Part shown: positions 7,641 through 13,822 of the stretch, in pieces | Position numbering within the stretch: the stretch's first letter is position 1 | Layout: every line of letters begins with the position of its first letter | NCBI GenBank assembly: GCA_031289285.1 | Contig: JAITPT010000034.1 | Span: 1-14,640, forward strand | Reading direction: 5' to 3' | Length of the DNA stretch: 14,640 nt | Source of the DNA: Puniceicoccales bacterium | GTDB lineage: Bacteria; Verrucomicrobiota; Verrucomicrobiia; Opitutales; UBA953 | Position numbers and translations under genes: made by a program | The notes under the pieces: generated by a model | The model's database searches: none | The model's input: the letters and a program-made list of their open reading frames with translations, nothing else | What the model was told of the DNA's origin: nothing

Positions 7641-9932
7641 ATGTCTGCCGCCACTGCTGCCAACGCCGCCGAAACGCTCACCGGAGTCCTCGAGCGCATC
7701 GTCTTTCTCAACGAGGAAAACCACTACACCGTCGGCGAGTTAAAAGTCGAAACCGACAACGGCAAACGCTCCTCCGGCACTGCCACCATCCTCGGCAGCC
7801 TGCCCGGCGTCCAGTGCGGCGAAACGCTTGAGCTTGCCGGCGCATGGGTGACGCACCGCGAGCACGGCCCCCAATTCAAAATCGCGTCCTTCCGCTCCAA
7901 GCTCCCCGCCACCGTCTATGGCATCCGCAAGTATCTCGGCAGCGGCCTCGTCAAGGGCATCGGCAAAACCTACGCCGAAAAGATTGTCGCCAAGTTTGGC
8001 GAGCAGACCCTGCGCATCATCTCCGAGCAGAGCGCCCGCCTGCGCGAAGTCCCCGGCATCGGCGCCGGGCGTGCCAAGGCCATAAAAAAAGCGTGGGACG
8101 AGCAAAGTGCCCTGCGCGACGTGATGGTTTTCCTGCAAACCTACGGCGTCACCACCGCCCAATGTCTGCGCATCGTGAAGAAGTATGACATCATGTCGCG
8201 GATTGTCATCGAGTCGAACCCCTACCAGCTCGCCAGCGAGATTGACGGCATCGGCTTCCTCACCGCCGACCGCATCGCCCGCAATCTCGGCCTGCCCACC
8301 GAAGGCACCAAGCGGCTCGAGGCCGGCGTGCGCCACGCCCTCACAGGATTTGAAGAAGACGGCCACACCGCCGTGCCCCGCGAAAAACTCGCCGAACGCG
8401 CCGCCGCCATGCTCGAAGTCCCTCGCGAAAAAATTGACGTCGCGCTCGACGCCCTCGCCGCCAGCCGCGACCTGCGCTTCTTCCCGCGCTACGCCAGCGA
8501 CTCCGACCCGCTCGTGCAAAACACCGCACAAGCCCGCGCCGAAGAAGACATCGCCGCCTGTGTCAACCGCCTCCTCTCGCACCCCAGCGCACTCCCGCCC
8601 ATCCTCGTTGACCGCGCCGTCTCGTGGGCGCAGGACAAAGCCGGTTTCGCCTTCGCCCCCGCGCAAGCGCAGGCCGTCCGCACCGCGCTCACCGAGAAGT
8701 TTTCCATCTTAACCGGCGGCCCGGGCACTGGCAAAACCACCATCCTAAGCGCCCTCTGCGCCATCCTCTCCGCGAAAAAAGCCCGCATCGTCCTCGCCGC
8801 GCCGACGGGACGCGCCGCGCAACGCATGGCGGAAACTACGCGCCTGCCCGCCTCCACCATCCACCGCCTTCTCAAATACGCTCCCGACGAGGGGCGTTTC
8901 CAGCACAACGCCGAGCACCCCGTCGCTGCCGACATCATCGTCGTTGACGAGGCGAGTATGCTCGACAACCGGCTCGCCGCCGCGCTCCTCCGCGCCGTCC
9001 ACGCGCACACCCACCTGCTCCTCGTGGGCGATGTCCACCAGCTACCCAGCGTCGGCCCGGGCAACGTCCTGCAAGACCTCATCGCCTCGCGCCGCGTGGC
9101 GGTCACCACGCTCACCGCGATTTACCGCCAAGGCGCACGCAGCCAGATAGTCGGCGTCGCGCACGACATCCTTGCCGGGCGCGTCAGCCTCCCGCCGCCG
9201 CTCAGCCGCGCCGCCGACCTCGACCCCCACGCCGAGCTACAAAGCATCGCCACCCCCGAACCCGAAAATTGCATCGCCCAAATCACCGCCCTCTGCGCGG
9301 ACATTTTGCCACGCCAACTCGGCCTCGACCCTTGGCGCGACATCCAAGTGCTGGCCCCCATGCACAAAGGCGCAGCGGGCATCTCGAGCATCAACGCCGC
9401 CCTGCAACAAGCATTGCGCCCCGCCCCGCCGTCGCAATTTTCCGCGCACGGAGCAGGAGCGGCGGGCGGGTTTGCGGGGGCGTCGGCTCGTCCTGCTGTT
9501 TTGGGTGTCGGCGACAAGGTGATTCAGACGCGCAACAACTACGACAAAGGTGTCTTCAATGGCGACCTTGGGCGCGTCTCTGCCGTCGCTGCCGAGAATG
9601 GTGTTATCACGGTGGACTTCGATGGAGTCACGGCTGACTACGAGCGTTCGGAGTTATCGGAGTTGCAACTTGCCTACGCGATTTCGATTCACAAATCTCA
9701 GGGCAGTGAGTTTAACACGGTGCTCATCCCGCTTTTGAAAAGTCAATTTGTGATGTTGCAGCGCAATTTGATTTACACCGCCTTAACTCGTGGTCGCAAA
9801 CGTGTGATTTTCCTTGGCGACCCTGCTGCCTACGCCCTCGCCGTCCGCAACACCGAAAGTGCCTCCCGCCTCACCGCCCTCCCCTTCCGCCTCGCCGAAG
9901 ACCCCGCCTCGCCCGCCGCGCATAGCGCATAG
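7641..9932 (+). CDS. recD2: RecD2-type ATP-dependent DNA helicase
   Basis: A 763-residue superfamily 1B helicase. The N-terminal part begins LTGVLERIVFLNEENHYTV, the usual RecD2 OB-like opening. Helix-hairpin-helix segments follow (REVPGIGAGRAKAI and IDGIGFLTADRIARNLGL). Motor motifs are Walker A GGPGTGKT (359-366), Walker B VVDEAS (Asp436, Glu437), VGDVHQLPSVGPG (motif III), LTAIYRQG, the GDKVIQTRNNYDKGVFNGD segment, SIHKSQGSE (His684 to Glu690) and YTALTRGRK (motif VI). RecD2 moves 5'-3' on DNA and works in repair independently of RecBC. Roughly residues 600-730 (9465-9830) use many T- and G-ending codons, unlike the C-ending codons before and after, although the motifs in that part are intact. 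A Gly/Ala-rich loop lies just before that segment. Cotranscription with clpC is possible but not shown. Confidence 0.95.
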   Translation: MSAATAANAAETLTGVLERIVFLNEENHYTVGELKVETDNGKRSSGTATILGSLPGVQCGETLELAGAWVTHREHGPQFKIASFRSKLPATVYGIRKYLGSGLVKGIGKTYAEKIVAKFGEQTLRIISEQSARLREVPGIGAGRAKAIKKAWDEQSALRDVMVFLQTYGVTTAQCLRIVKKYDIMSRIVIESNPYQLASEIDGIGFLTADRIARNLGLPTEGTKRLEAGVRHALTGFEEDGHTAVPREKLAERAAAMLEVPREKIDVALDALAASRDLRFFPRYASDSDPLVQNTAQARAEEDIAACVNRLLSHPSALPPILVDRAVSWAQDKAGFAFAPAQAQAVRTALTEKFSILTGGPGTGKTTILSALCAILSAKKARIVLAAPTGRAAQRMAETTRLPASTIHRLLKYAPDEGRFQHNAEHPVAADIIVVDEASMLDNRLAAALLRAVHAHTHLLLVGDVHQLPSVGPGNVLQDLIASRRVAVTTLTAIYRQGARSQIVGVAHDILAGRVSLPPPLSRAADLDPHAELQSIATPEPENCIAQITALCADILPRQLGLDPWRDIQVLAPMHKGAAGISSINAALQQALRPAPPSQFSAHGAGAAGGFAGASARPAVLGVGDKVIQTRNNYDKGVFNGDLGRVSAVAAENGVITVDFDGVTADYERSELSELQLAYAISIHKSQGSEFNTVLIPLLKSQFVMLQRNLIYTALTRGRKRVIFLGDPAAYALAVRNTESASRLTALPFRLAEDPASPAAHSA

Positions 9933-10044
9933 TGCCACCGCCCCCCCTCGGCATAGCGCCATAATCCCAATACCGTTCAATTCCAACCCCGCGAGGGCGC
10001 GGACAAATCGGAGAAGGAACTTGGGGGGGCAGACGTTCGTGTCA

Positions 10045-10185
10045 GGTAGTGCCAAAAATACGAAGGGCATTTCTGAAACCGCACGTGGCTTGGAGCGCTG
10101 AAGGCGCGGCTTCATAATAGCCTATGGCGTAGCCATAGGATACCCGACGGCGGCTCACAGCGGGCTGTAAGCCCGCCTCAACCTT
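10045..10185 (+). repeat. Dispersed two-hairpin element, family 1 (copy A)
   Basis: The element begins near GGTAGTGCCAAAAATACGA, continues through TTCTGAAACCGCACGTGGC, and contains two perfect stem-loops. The first is CCTATGGC-GTA-GCCATAGG (10121-10139) and the second is GCGGGCT-GTA-AGCCCGC (10160-10176). It ends at CCTCAACCTT. Between 10094 and 10128 it is identical to copy B at 13165-13199 and, inverted, to copy C. The loop of the first hairpin differs among copies while the stem is constant. There is no coding capacity. It fits a non-autonomous mobile or REP/MITE-like repeat (inference). Confidence 0.85.
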
Positions 10186-10308
10186 TGTTCCACGCGCCAC
10201 CACCTTTCCCGCCACCACCTTTTCTGTTTTGCGAGCATCGCTGGTTCACAACCCCAACGGGGTTTAGATGCAAGCGAAAAAAATGGCTGCCATTTTATTC
10301 CAATTTCA

Positions 10309-10354
10309 TTGCCCGATCTATTGCCCGATTTATTGCCGGTTTATTGCTGGTTTA
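10309..10354 (+). repeat. Short 11-12-bp tandem repeat upstream of sdhB
   Basis: Four head-to-tail units: TTGCCCGATCTA, TTGCCCGATTTA, TTGCCGGTTTA and TTGCTGGTTTA, followed by a decayed TTACCG. It lies about 120-160 bp before the sdhB start in otherwise AT-richer spacer DNA. It could be slippage-derived low complexity or a set of protein-binding sites; the sequence alone does not decide. Confidence 0.6.
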
Positions 10355-10471
10355 TTACCGCGCCCGTGAAAAACGGAAAAATGCGCTTGCCACTTCCGCT
10401 GCGTTTCGTTCCCTGTCTTGCTTTTTCACCGTTTTCCTAACCACTTCTACACCACCTTTCCCGACTTCACC

Positions 10472-11320
10472 ATGAGCGAAACCCAAGACCCAAACCACGC
10501 TGCCGAGACTCACACGGCGGGCGCACACGACCCAAATCTTTCGCTGACCATCCGCGTCTGGCGTCAGCCCACCCGCCTCGCCAAAGGCGGCTTCAAGGAA
10601 TACAAGGTGAGCGATGTCTCTACCGGTTCGTCATTCCTCGAGATGATAGACATCCTCAACGAGCAGCTTGTCGCCAACGACGAGGAGCCTATCGCGTTTG
10701 ACCACGATTGCCGCGAGGGGATTTGTGGCATGTGCTCGATGACCATCAACGGCATCCCGCACGGGCCGCTCCAAGGCGTCACCACTTGCCAGCTGCACAT
10801 GCGCCATTTCAAAGACGGCGAAACCATCACCATCGAGCCGTGGCGTGCCAAGCCATTCCCCGTCATCAAAGACCTCGTGGTTGACCGCCTCGCGCTCGAC
10901 CGCGTTACGGCGGCAGGCGGGTTCATCAGCATTCGCACAGGTTCGGCGATTGACGCCAACATCATCCCCATCCCCAAGCTCGTCGCTGACCGCGCAATGG
11001 ACGCCGCCGAGTGTATCGGCTGCGGCGCGTGTGTGGCGGCCTGTCCTAACGGCGCGGCGATGTTGTTCGTCGGCTCCAAGGTCTCGCATTTCAACAGCCT
11101 CCCGCAAGGCAAGGCGGAAAAAGACATCCGCACACTCGCGATGGTGCGCACGATGGACGGCGAGGGCTTCGGCAATTGCACCAACTACGGCGAGTGCCAA
11201 GCGGTCTGCCCGAAGGGGAACACGCTCGACTTCATCGCCCAGCTCAACCGCGACTACGCAGTGGCACAGTTCAAAAACGTTTTCCGCAGTTCGGGCAAAC
11301 AGCGCGTCATGGGGAAATGA
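10472..11320 (+). CDS. sdhB: Succinate dehydrogenase/fumarate reductase iron-sulfur subunit
   Basis: A 282-residue protein. The [2Fe-2S] domain has CREGICGMC (Cys80, Cys85, Cys88) with the fourth cysteine at 106 in TTCQLHMR. The spacing and the ING..HGP..G insertion are typical of the SdhB group of Bacteroidota and related phyla. The C-terminal domain has CIGCGACVAACP (Cys181, 184, 187, 191) for the [4Fe-4S] cluster and CTNYGECQAVCPKGN (Cys236, 242, 246) for the third cluster. The subunit carries electrons from the flavoprotein SdhA to the membrane anchor SdhC in the respiratory chain. The start at 10472 was chosen over an upstream in-frame ATG at 10418 because the extra residues read as spacer. 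No sdhA or sdhC is present on either side. The stop overlaps the next gene as ATGA, so translational coupling is likely. Confidence 0.95.
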   Translation: MSETQDPNHAAETHTAGAHDPNLSLTIRVWRQPTRLAKGGFKEYKVSDVSTGSSFLEMIDILNEQLVANDEEPIAFDHDCREGICGMCSMTINGIPHGPLQGVTTCQLHMRHFKDGETITIEPWRAKPFPVIKDLVVDRLALDRVTAAGGFISIRTGSAIDANIIPIPKLVADRAMDAAECIGCGACVAACPNGAAMLFVGSKVSHFNSLPQGKAEKDIRTLAMVRTMDGEGFGNCTNYGECQAVCPKGNTLDFIAQLNRDYAVAQFKNVFRSSGKQRVMGK

Positions 11321-11751
11321 TTTTTCGCACGGCACTCTTCGCGGCACTCTTCGCCGTTGCTGCCGCCCTGCTGCTCTGGTTGACCCTCGGCCTTGCGGAC
11401 AGCACCGCCAACGCCGAATACCTCGCAGCGCGGAGCACCTTTGAAAAAACCTCCGAGCCAGAAGACGCCCTCGCGCCCGCGCCCGCCGCCGCCGCGCCGG
11501 AGTCTGCGGCGAGAGCAGCCTTTCACCGCGCCGCCGACAACTCGAACGCAGCGGCGTCACGTTATTTCTGGGCACGGATAATCGGCATTCCGCTCGCCGC
11601 GCTCGTCGGCGCAGGCGCGGGAATTGCAGCAGCACGGCGACGGCGACGGCGAAAAAAACAAAGCGCAGAAAGCGCGGAAGGCACGGAACGTGCGGAAGGC
11701 GCAGGAAAAAAATCGGGTGGCACCGACGTCAAGCTCGGTTCGCCGCACTGA
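11317..11751 (+). CDS. Small two-helix membrane protein coupled to sdhB, function unknown
   Basis: A 144-residue protein whose ATG shares bases with the sdhB stop (ATGA), the main reason for choosing this start. A hydrophobic helix lies near residues 5-27 (FAALFAVAAALLLWLTLGLA). An Ala/Pro-rich periplasmic-type segment of about 60 residues follows, then a second hydrophobic helix (IIGIPLAALVGAGAGIAAA) ended by a run of six arginines. The tail of about 35 residues is repetitive (AESAEGTERAEGAG). The topology suggests both termini in the cytoplasm. I do not recognise a family. It is not a cytochrome b-type SdhC or SdhD, since it is too short and lacks conserved haem histidines. The last 23 bp overlap the 3' end of the convergent gene 11729-12187. 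Confidence 0.65.
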   Translation: MIFRTALFAALFAVAAALLLWLTLGLADSTANAEYLAARSTFEKTSEPEDALAPAPAAAAPESAARAAFHRAADNSNAAASRYFWARIIGIPLAALVGAGAGIAAARRRRRRKKQSAESAEGTERAEGAGKKSGGTDVKLGSPH

Positions 11752-12187
11752 GGTTTTCCAAAAACGCCGCCCGCCAGCGATAATCGGCGAGCAGTGTCGG
11801 GTCGTCGTCGCCGAGAAGTTTTCGCGCCAGATACAGTGCCTCGACCGACGCGAGACCGCCTGCGGGGTCGGGGGCGATTTTGCTCACACGCGGGTAGGCG
11901 GTGCGCACGCCTTGCGGCAAACTGCGGAACACCGGAGCACCATCGAGACGCTGGCGCAACTTCGGCAAAAGCCGCCAAGTGCTATCGAGCAAAAGCAGTG
12001 GACGCCCCGCATCGGCAGTGCTCAACAACGGCGCGTCAACCGCGAGGACGATGAAGCCCGTGGCGTCAAAACGAAAATTGTGCGAGGCTTTCAGGAAAGT
12101 GATTTCGGGGCGTCCGTGCAGCGGCGTGAGGCTGCACTTGGCGAGACGCTCGTCGGCGTGGCGGATGACGGTGGTCGGGATACCCAT
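11729..12187 (-). CDS. Tsr3/DUF367-like protein, predicted RNA aminocarboxypropyltransferase
   Basis: A 152-residue protein. The start at 12187 lies 5 bp after the stop of the upstream membrane-protein gene and begins the protein-like part of a longer open frame. Features match the order seen in Tsr3 (TDD/SPOUT-like fold): His10-Ala-Asp12 and KCS (17-19) near the N-terminus, DSTW (68-71, compare DCSW in Tsr3 and DTW in tRNA acp3U enzymes), RSLP (88-91), YPRVSK, LASVEAL (112-118) and a C-terminal YRWRAAFLENL like Tsr3 FxWGxxFLxLN. Tsr3 moves the 3-amino-3-carboxypropyl group of SAM to 18S rRNA in eukaryotes, and archaea have homologues. Length is close to the catalytic core. A divergent DTW-type tRNA enzyme is the alternative. 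Cytoplasmic; the target RNA is not known. Confidence 0.65.
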   Translation of the reverse strand: MGIPTTVIRHADERLAKCSLTPLHGRPEITFLKASHNFRFDATGFIVLAVDAPLLSTADAGRPLLLLDSTWRLLPKLRQRLDGAPVFRSLPQGVRTAYPRVSKIAPDPAGGLASVEALYLARKLLGDDDPTLLADYRWRAAFLENLSAANRA

Positions 12188-12192
12188 GACAC

Positions 12193-12642
12193 TCAACGTC
12201 CCAGCATTGGCGCGGGCATGAACAAAGCCTCGGCGGTGGCGATGACGAAAAGAAATATAAACGTAAAACCTACGATGCCACTGGCAATGGCGATTACAAG
12301 TTGGCGTCCGAGGCGGGTTATGGGGTCTTTTTCGCGGGCTAATTGCCACCAGCTTGCGAACGTGAGCAAAAATGTCACAGCGAAAAGCCCGAAGCAAAGC
12401 ATCTTGAAATGCCCATACAGGAACATGGGCAAGGCTGGGAAACTGAGATTGTAGAGTGCAAGATGTTCCCCGATGCGCAGCGAAAAAACATCTTGGACTC
12501 GGGCTGCGCAGAGACCGGCGGCGAGCGGGAGAATGGGTGTCGCACCAAGCGCAAACACGCCGACAAAATGGTCAAGTGGTGTTTTTTGCGCAAAATCGGG
12601 TTCGATTTCAGCAGCGGGGGGATGCACAGGCGATTTGCTCAT
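12193..12642 (-). CDS. Multi-pass membrane protein of unknown function
   Basis: From the ATG at 12642 this is 149 residues beginning MSKSPVHPPAAEIEPDF. The frame is also open to a GTG at 12777, which would add 45 residues (MAQTTEPQ...), partly basic and hydrophobic. I prefer the ATG because the upstream part borders a dispersed repeat, but the longer form is possible. Three or four hydrophobic segments are visible: FVGVFALGATPILPLAAGLC, the FPALPMFLYGHFKMLCFGLF stretch running on to FASWW, and LVIAIASGIVGFTFIFLFVI. The protein ends ALFMPAPMLGR. No catalytic or transport motif was recognised. Its stop lies 5 bp before the Tsr3-like start, so the two genes are almost certainly cotranscribed with this one first. 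Confidence 0.7.
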   Translation of the reverse strand: MSKSPVHPPAAEIEPDFAQKTPLDHFVGVFALGATPILPLAAGLCAARVQDVFSLRIGEHLALYNLSFPALPMFLYGHFKMLCFGLFAVTFLLTFASWWQLAREKDPITRLGRQLVIAIASGIVGFTFIFLFVIATAEALFMPAPMLGR

Positions 12643-12788
12643 AGCCGCAAGAAACACATTCCCCGCAAAAAGGTAAAGCCATTTTTGCCGGAGGAAATCC
12701 TTTCGACGCAATGGCCAAAAACGCTTGAACACAGACAAGATGTCCGATGTCGCCTGCGGCTCGGTAGTCTGTGCCACACTCCGACAGA

Positions 12789-12906
12789 CACCGCTTTCGC
12801 AGAAGCCGAGACCGCAGCGGTTATCGGTGTCTTTCTGTCGGTTTGAAAGCGGTGTCGGCGGGTGCTACGCTACGCTCCGCACCCTCTGCCACCGCACTCC
12901 ATAAAA
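12789..12906 (+). repeat. Dispersed repeat, family 2 (copy 2)
   Basis: This copy is collinear with copy 1 at 135-255: CACCGCTTTCGCAG, GAGACCGCA, GAAAGCGGTGTCGGCGGG, CTACGCTCCGC and CTCTGCCACCGCACTCC occur in the same order. The left end touches the alternative GTG start of the membrane-protein gene on the minus strand, so that gene's upstream region may have been remodelled by the repeat. Confidence 0.8.
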
Positions 12907-12935
12907 ATGCGTTGGGGCAAACAAGTGGTGCGCGG

Positions 12936-12998
12936 TTTTATGGAGTGCGGTGGCAGAGGGCGCGGAGTTCATCTCCGCGCCCGCCGACACCGCTTTCA
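12936..12998 (-). repeat. Dispersed repeat, family 2 (inverted copy 3)
   Basis: The inverted copy faces copy 2. A perfect 25-bp arm (12936-12960) is the reverse complement of 12882-12906, with a 29-bp spacer. A second perfect 19-bp arm (12980-12998) matches 12844-12862. Between these arms this copy carries its own hairpin, GCGCGGAG-TTCAT-CTCCGCGC (12960-12980), where copy 2 has TGCTACGCTACGCTCCGC. The pair could form a large cruciform or RNA hairpin. Confidence 0.85.
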
Positions 12999-13021
12999 TA
13001 GATGCAATGCCCGCCTTCCCT

Positions 13022-13120
13022 CCGCGACCGCCACGGCATCTCGGCGGGTGAGCGTCGCCGACATAGCGGTCAAGCTGCACCCCAATAAGCCCGCCGCGAC
13101 CGCACCAGCATCTCGGCGGG
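13022..13120 (+). repeat. 27-bp direct repeat pair
   Basis: CCGCGACCGC plus four variable bases plus GCATCTCGGCGGG occurs at 13022-13048 and again at 13094-13120, start to start 72 bp apart. The pair lies between the family 2 inverted repeat and the family 1 element. It is probably another dispersed repeat in tandem; only two copies were seen here. Confidence 0.7.
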
Positions 13121-13139
13121 AGACACTGCCTTTTAGAGA

Positions 13140-13257
13140 AATTCTGAAACCGCATGTGGCTTGGAGCGCTGAAGGCGCGGCTTCATAATAGCCTATGGCA
13201 ACGCCATAGGATACTCGACGGCGTTGTCTCTGCGGGCTGTAAGCCCGCCTCAACCTT
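13140..13257 (+). repeat. Dispersed two-hairpin element, family 1 (copy B)
   Basis: It begins ATTCTGAAACCGCATGTGGC, carries CCTATGGC-AAC-GCCATAGG (13192-13210) and GCGGGCT-GTA-AGCCCGC (13232-13248), and ends CCTCAACCTT. It is closely similar to copy A, with differences mainly in the first loop and the spacer between the hairpins. The 46 bp at 13165-13210 are a perfect inverted match to copy C. Confidence 0.88.
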
Positions 13258-13315
13258 CGCTCCGAATGCCACCCCACCCTCGCGCCACCGCCACCGCCAC
13301 CTTACGTCCATTGCG

Positions 13316-13510
13316 TTGAGGTGGGCTTACAGCCCACAGAGACAGGGCGAGACCGATACCTATGGCGTTGCCATAGGCTATTATGAAGCCGCGCCTTCAG
13401 CGCTACAAGGCACCCTCCGTTTCAAAGGTGCTCTCTCGTATTTTCACGCTACCTTCAGCGCTACGAGGCACCCTCCGTTTCAAGGTCATTCTCGTATTTT
13501 CACGCTACCC
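13316..13510 (-). repeat. Dispersed two-hairpin element, family 1 (inverted copy C, with duplicated end)
   Basis: Read on the minus strand this has the same order as copies A and B. The 46 bp at 13359-13404 are the exact reverse complement of 13165-13210. The second hairpin reads GTGGGCT-TAC-AGCCCAC (13321-13337): both sides of one base pair have changed relative to copies A and B, so pairing is kept. The part beyond the hairpins is duplicated (13395-13508). It faces copy B across about 60-150 bp. Confidence 0.85.
13395..13508 (+). repeat. 56-58-bp tandem duplication within copy C
   Basis: Unit 1 (13395-13452, 58 bp) and unit 2 (13453-13508, 56 bp) both start CTTCAGCGCTAC, contain GGCACCCTCCGTTTCAA, and end CTCGTATTTTCACGCTAC. 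They differ at one base near the start and in the short GGTGCTCT versus GGTCATT stretch. The unit corresponds to the single-copy outer part of copy A. Confidence 0.88.
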
Positions 13511-13822
13511 GAACGGTATTGGGTTGAAACCCCGTGCTACCGACATCCCGTCCCTACGGGACGAAACGCAGCAATGTTTCGGACATGCAGATTTATTTTT
13601 AGGAGTGCCCACCTAAAAAATATCTGCGCTTATCTGCGTTATCTGCGGTCTAAAATCGGGGAGAGCGACGGAGCGTTTGTGGGTCCCCCCCCTGCCCCTT
13701 CCCCCCCTGCCTCCCCCAAAAAAATACCTTGCAAACCGGATACCACATCATACGCTTCTGTGCGGTATTTTAATCGTGCGCATCCGCGCATCCGCACACA
13801 CCAACTCACCTGACCGCTTTAC
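13511..13822. other. Non-coding spacer before the truncated ATPase gene
   Basis: No credible gene. It starts with GAACGGTATTGGG, the inverse of 9966-9978, then an imperfect palindrome CCCGTCCCTACGGGACG near 13550. Three TATCTGCG-like copies follow near 13621-13650, then a C-run (13685-13720) and an A-run. AT content rises from about 13730 into the ATPase gene. The promoter of the ATPase gene should be here, but no confident -35/-10 pair was found. Confidence 0.55.

Larger units (their letters stand above)
9933..10471. other. Repeat-rich intergenic spacer between recD2 and sdhB
   Basis: The 539-bp gap holds no credible gene; open frames across it read as Pro- and Phe-rich sequence starting inside repeats. 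It contains CCCAATACCGTTC at 9966-9978, also found inverted at 13511-13523, and a family 1 hairpin element at about 10045-10185. It also has a small hairpin AACCCC-AAC-GGGGTT at 10250-10264 and a short AT-rich tandem array at 10309-10354. The sdhB promoter must lie here, but no convincing -35/-10 pair was found. Confidence 0.7.

Noticed and set aside
10185..10475. Small open frame ahead of sdhB, perhaps a missing anchor subunit
   Set aside because: Its hydrophobic part comes from the 11-12-bp tandem array, it starts at the edge of the hairpin element, and it shows no haem ligands or SdhC pattern.
12187..12397. Longer form of the Tsr3-like protein with 70 more N-terminal residues
   Set aside because: The extension overlaps the coding end of the membrane-protein gene in another frame and reads as Arg/His-rich sequence. 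The start at 12187 fits the family's N-terminus and the 5-bp gene spacing.
13154..13813. 219-residue open frame across the repeat cluster
   Set aside because: It reads through copies B and C and the 58-bp duplication. The translation is Arg-, Pro- and Ser-rich with no domain, and its composition follows the repeats.
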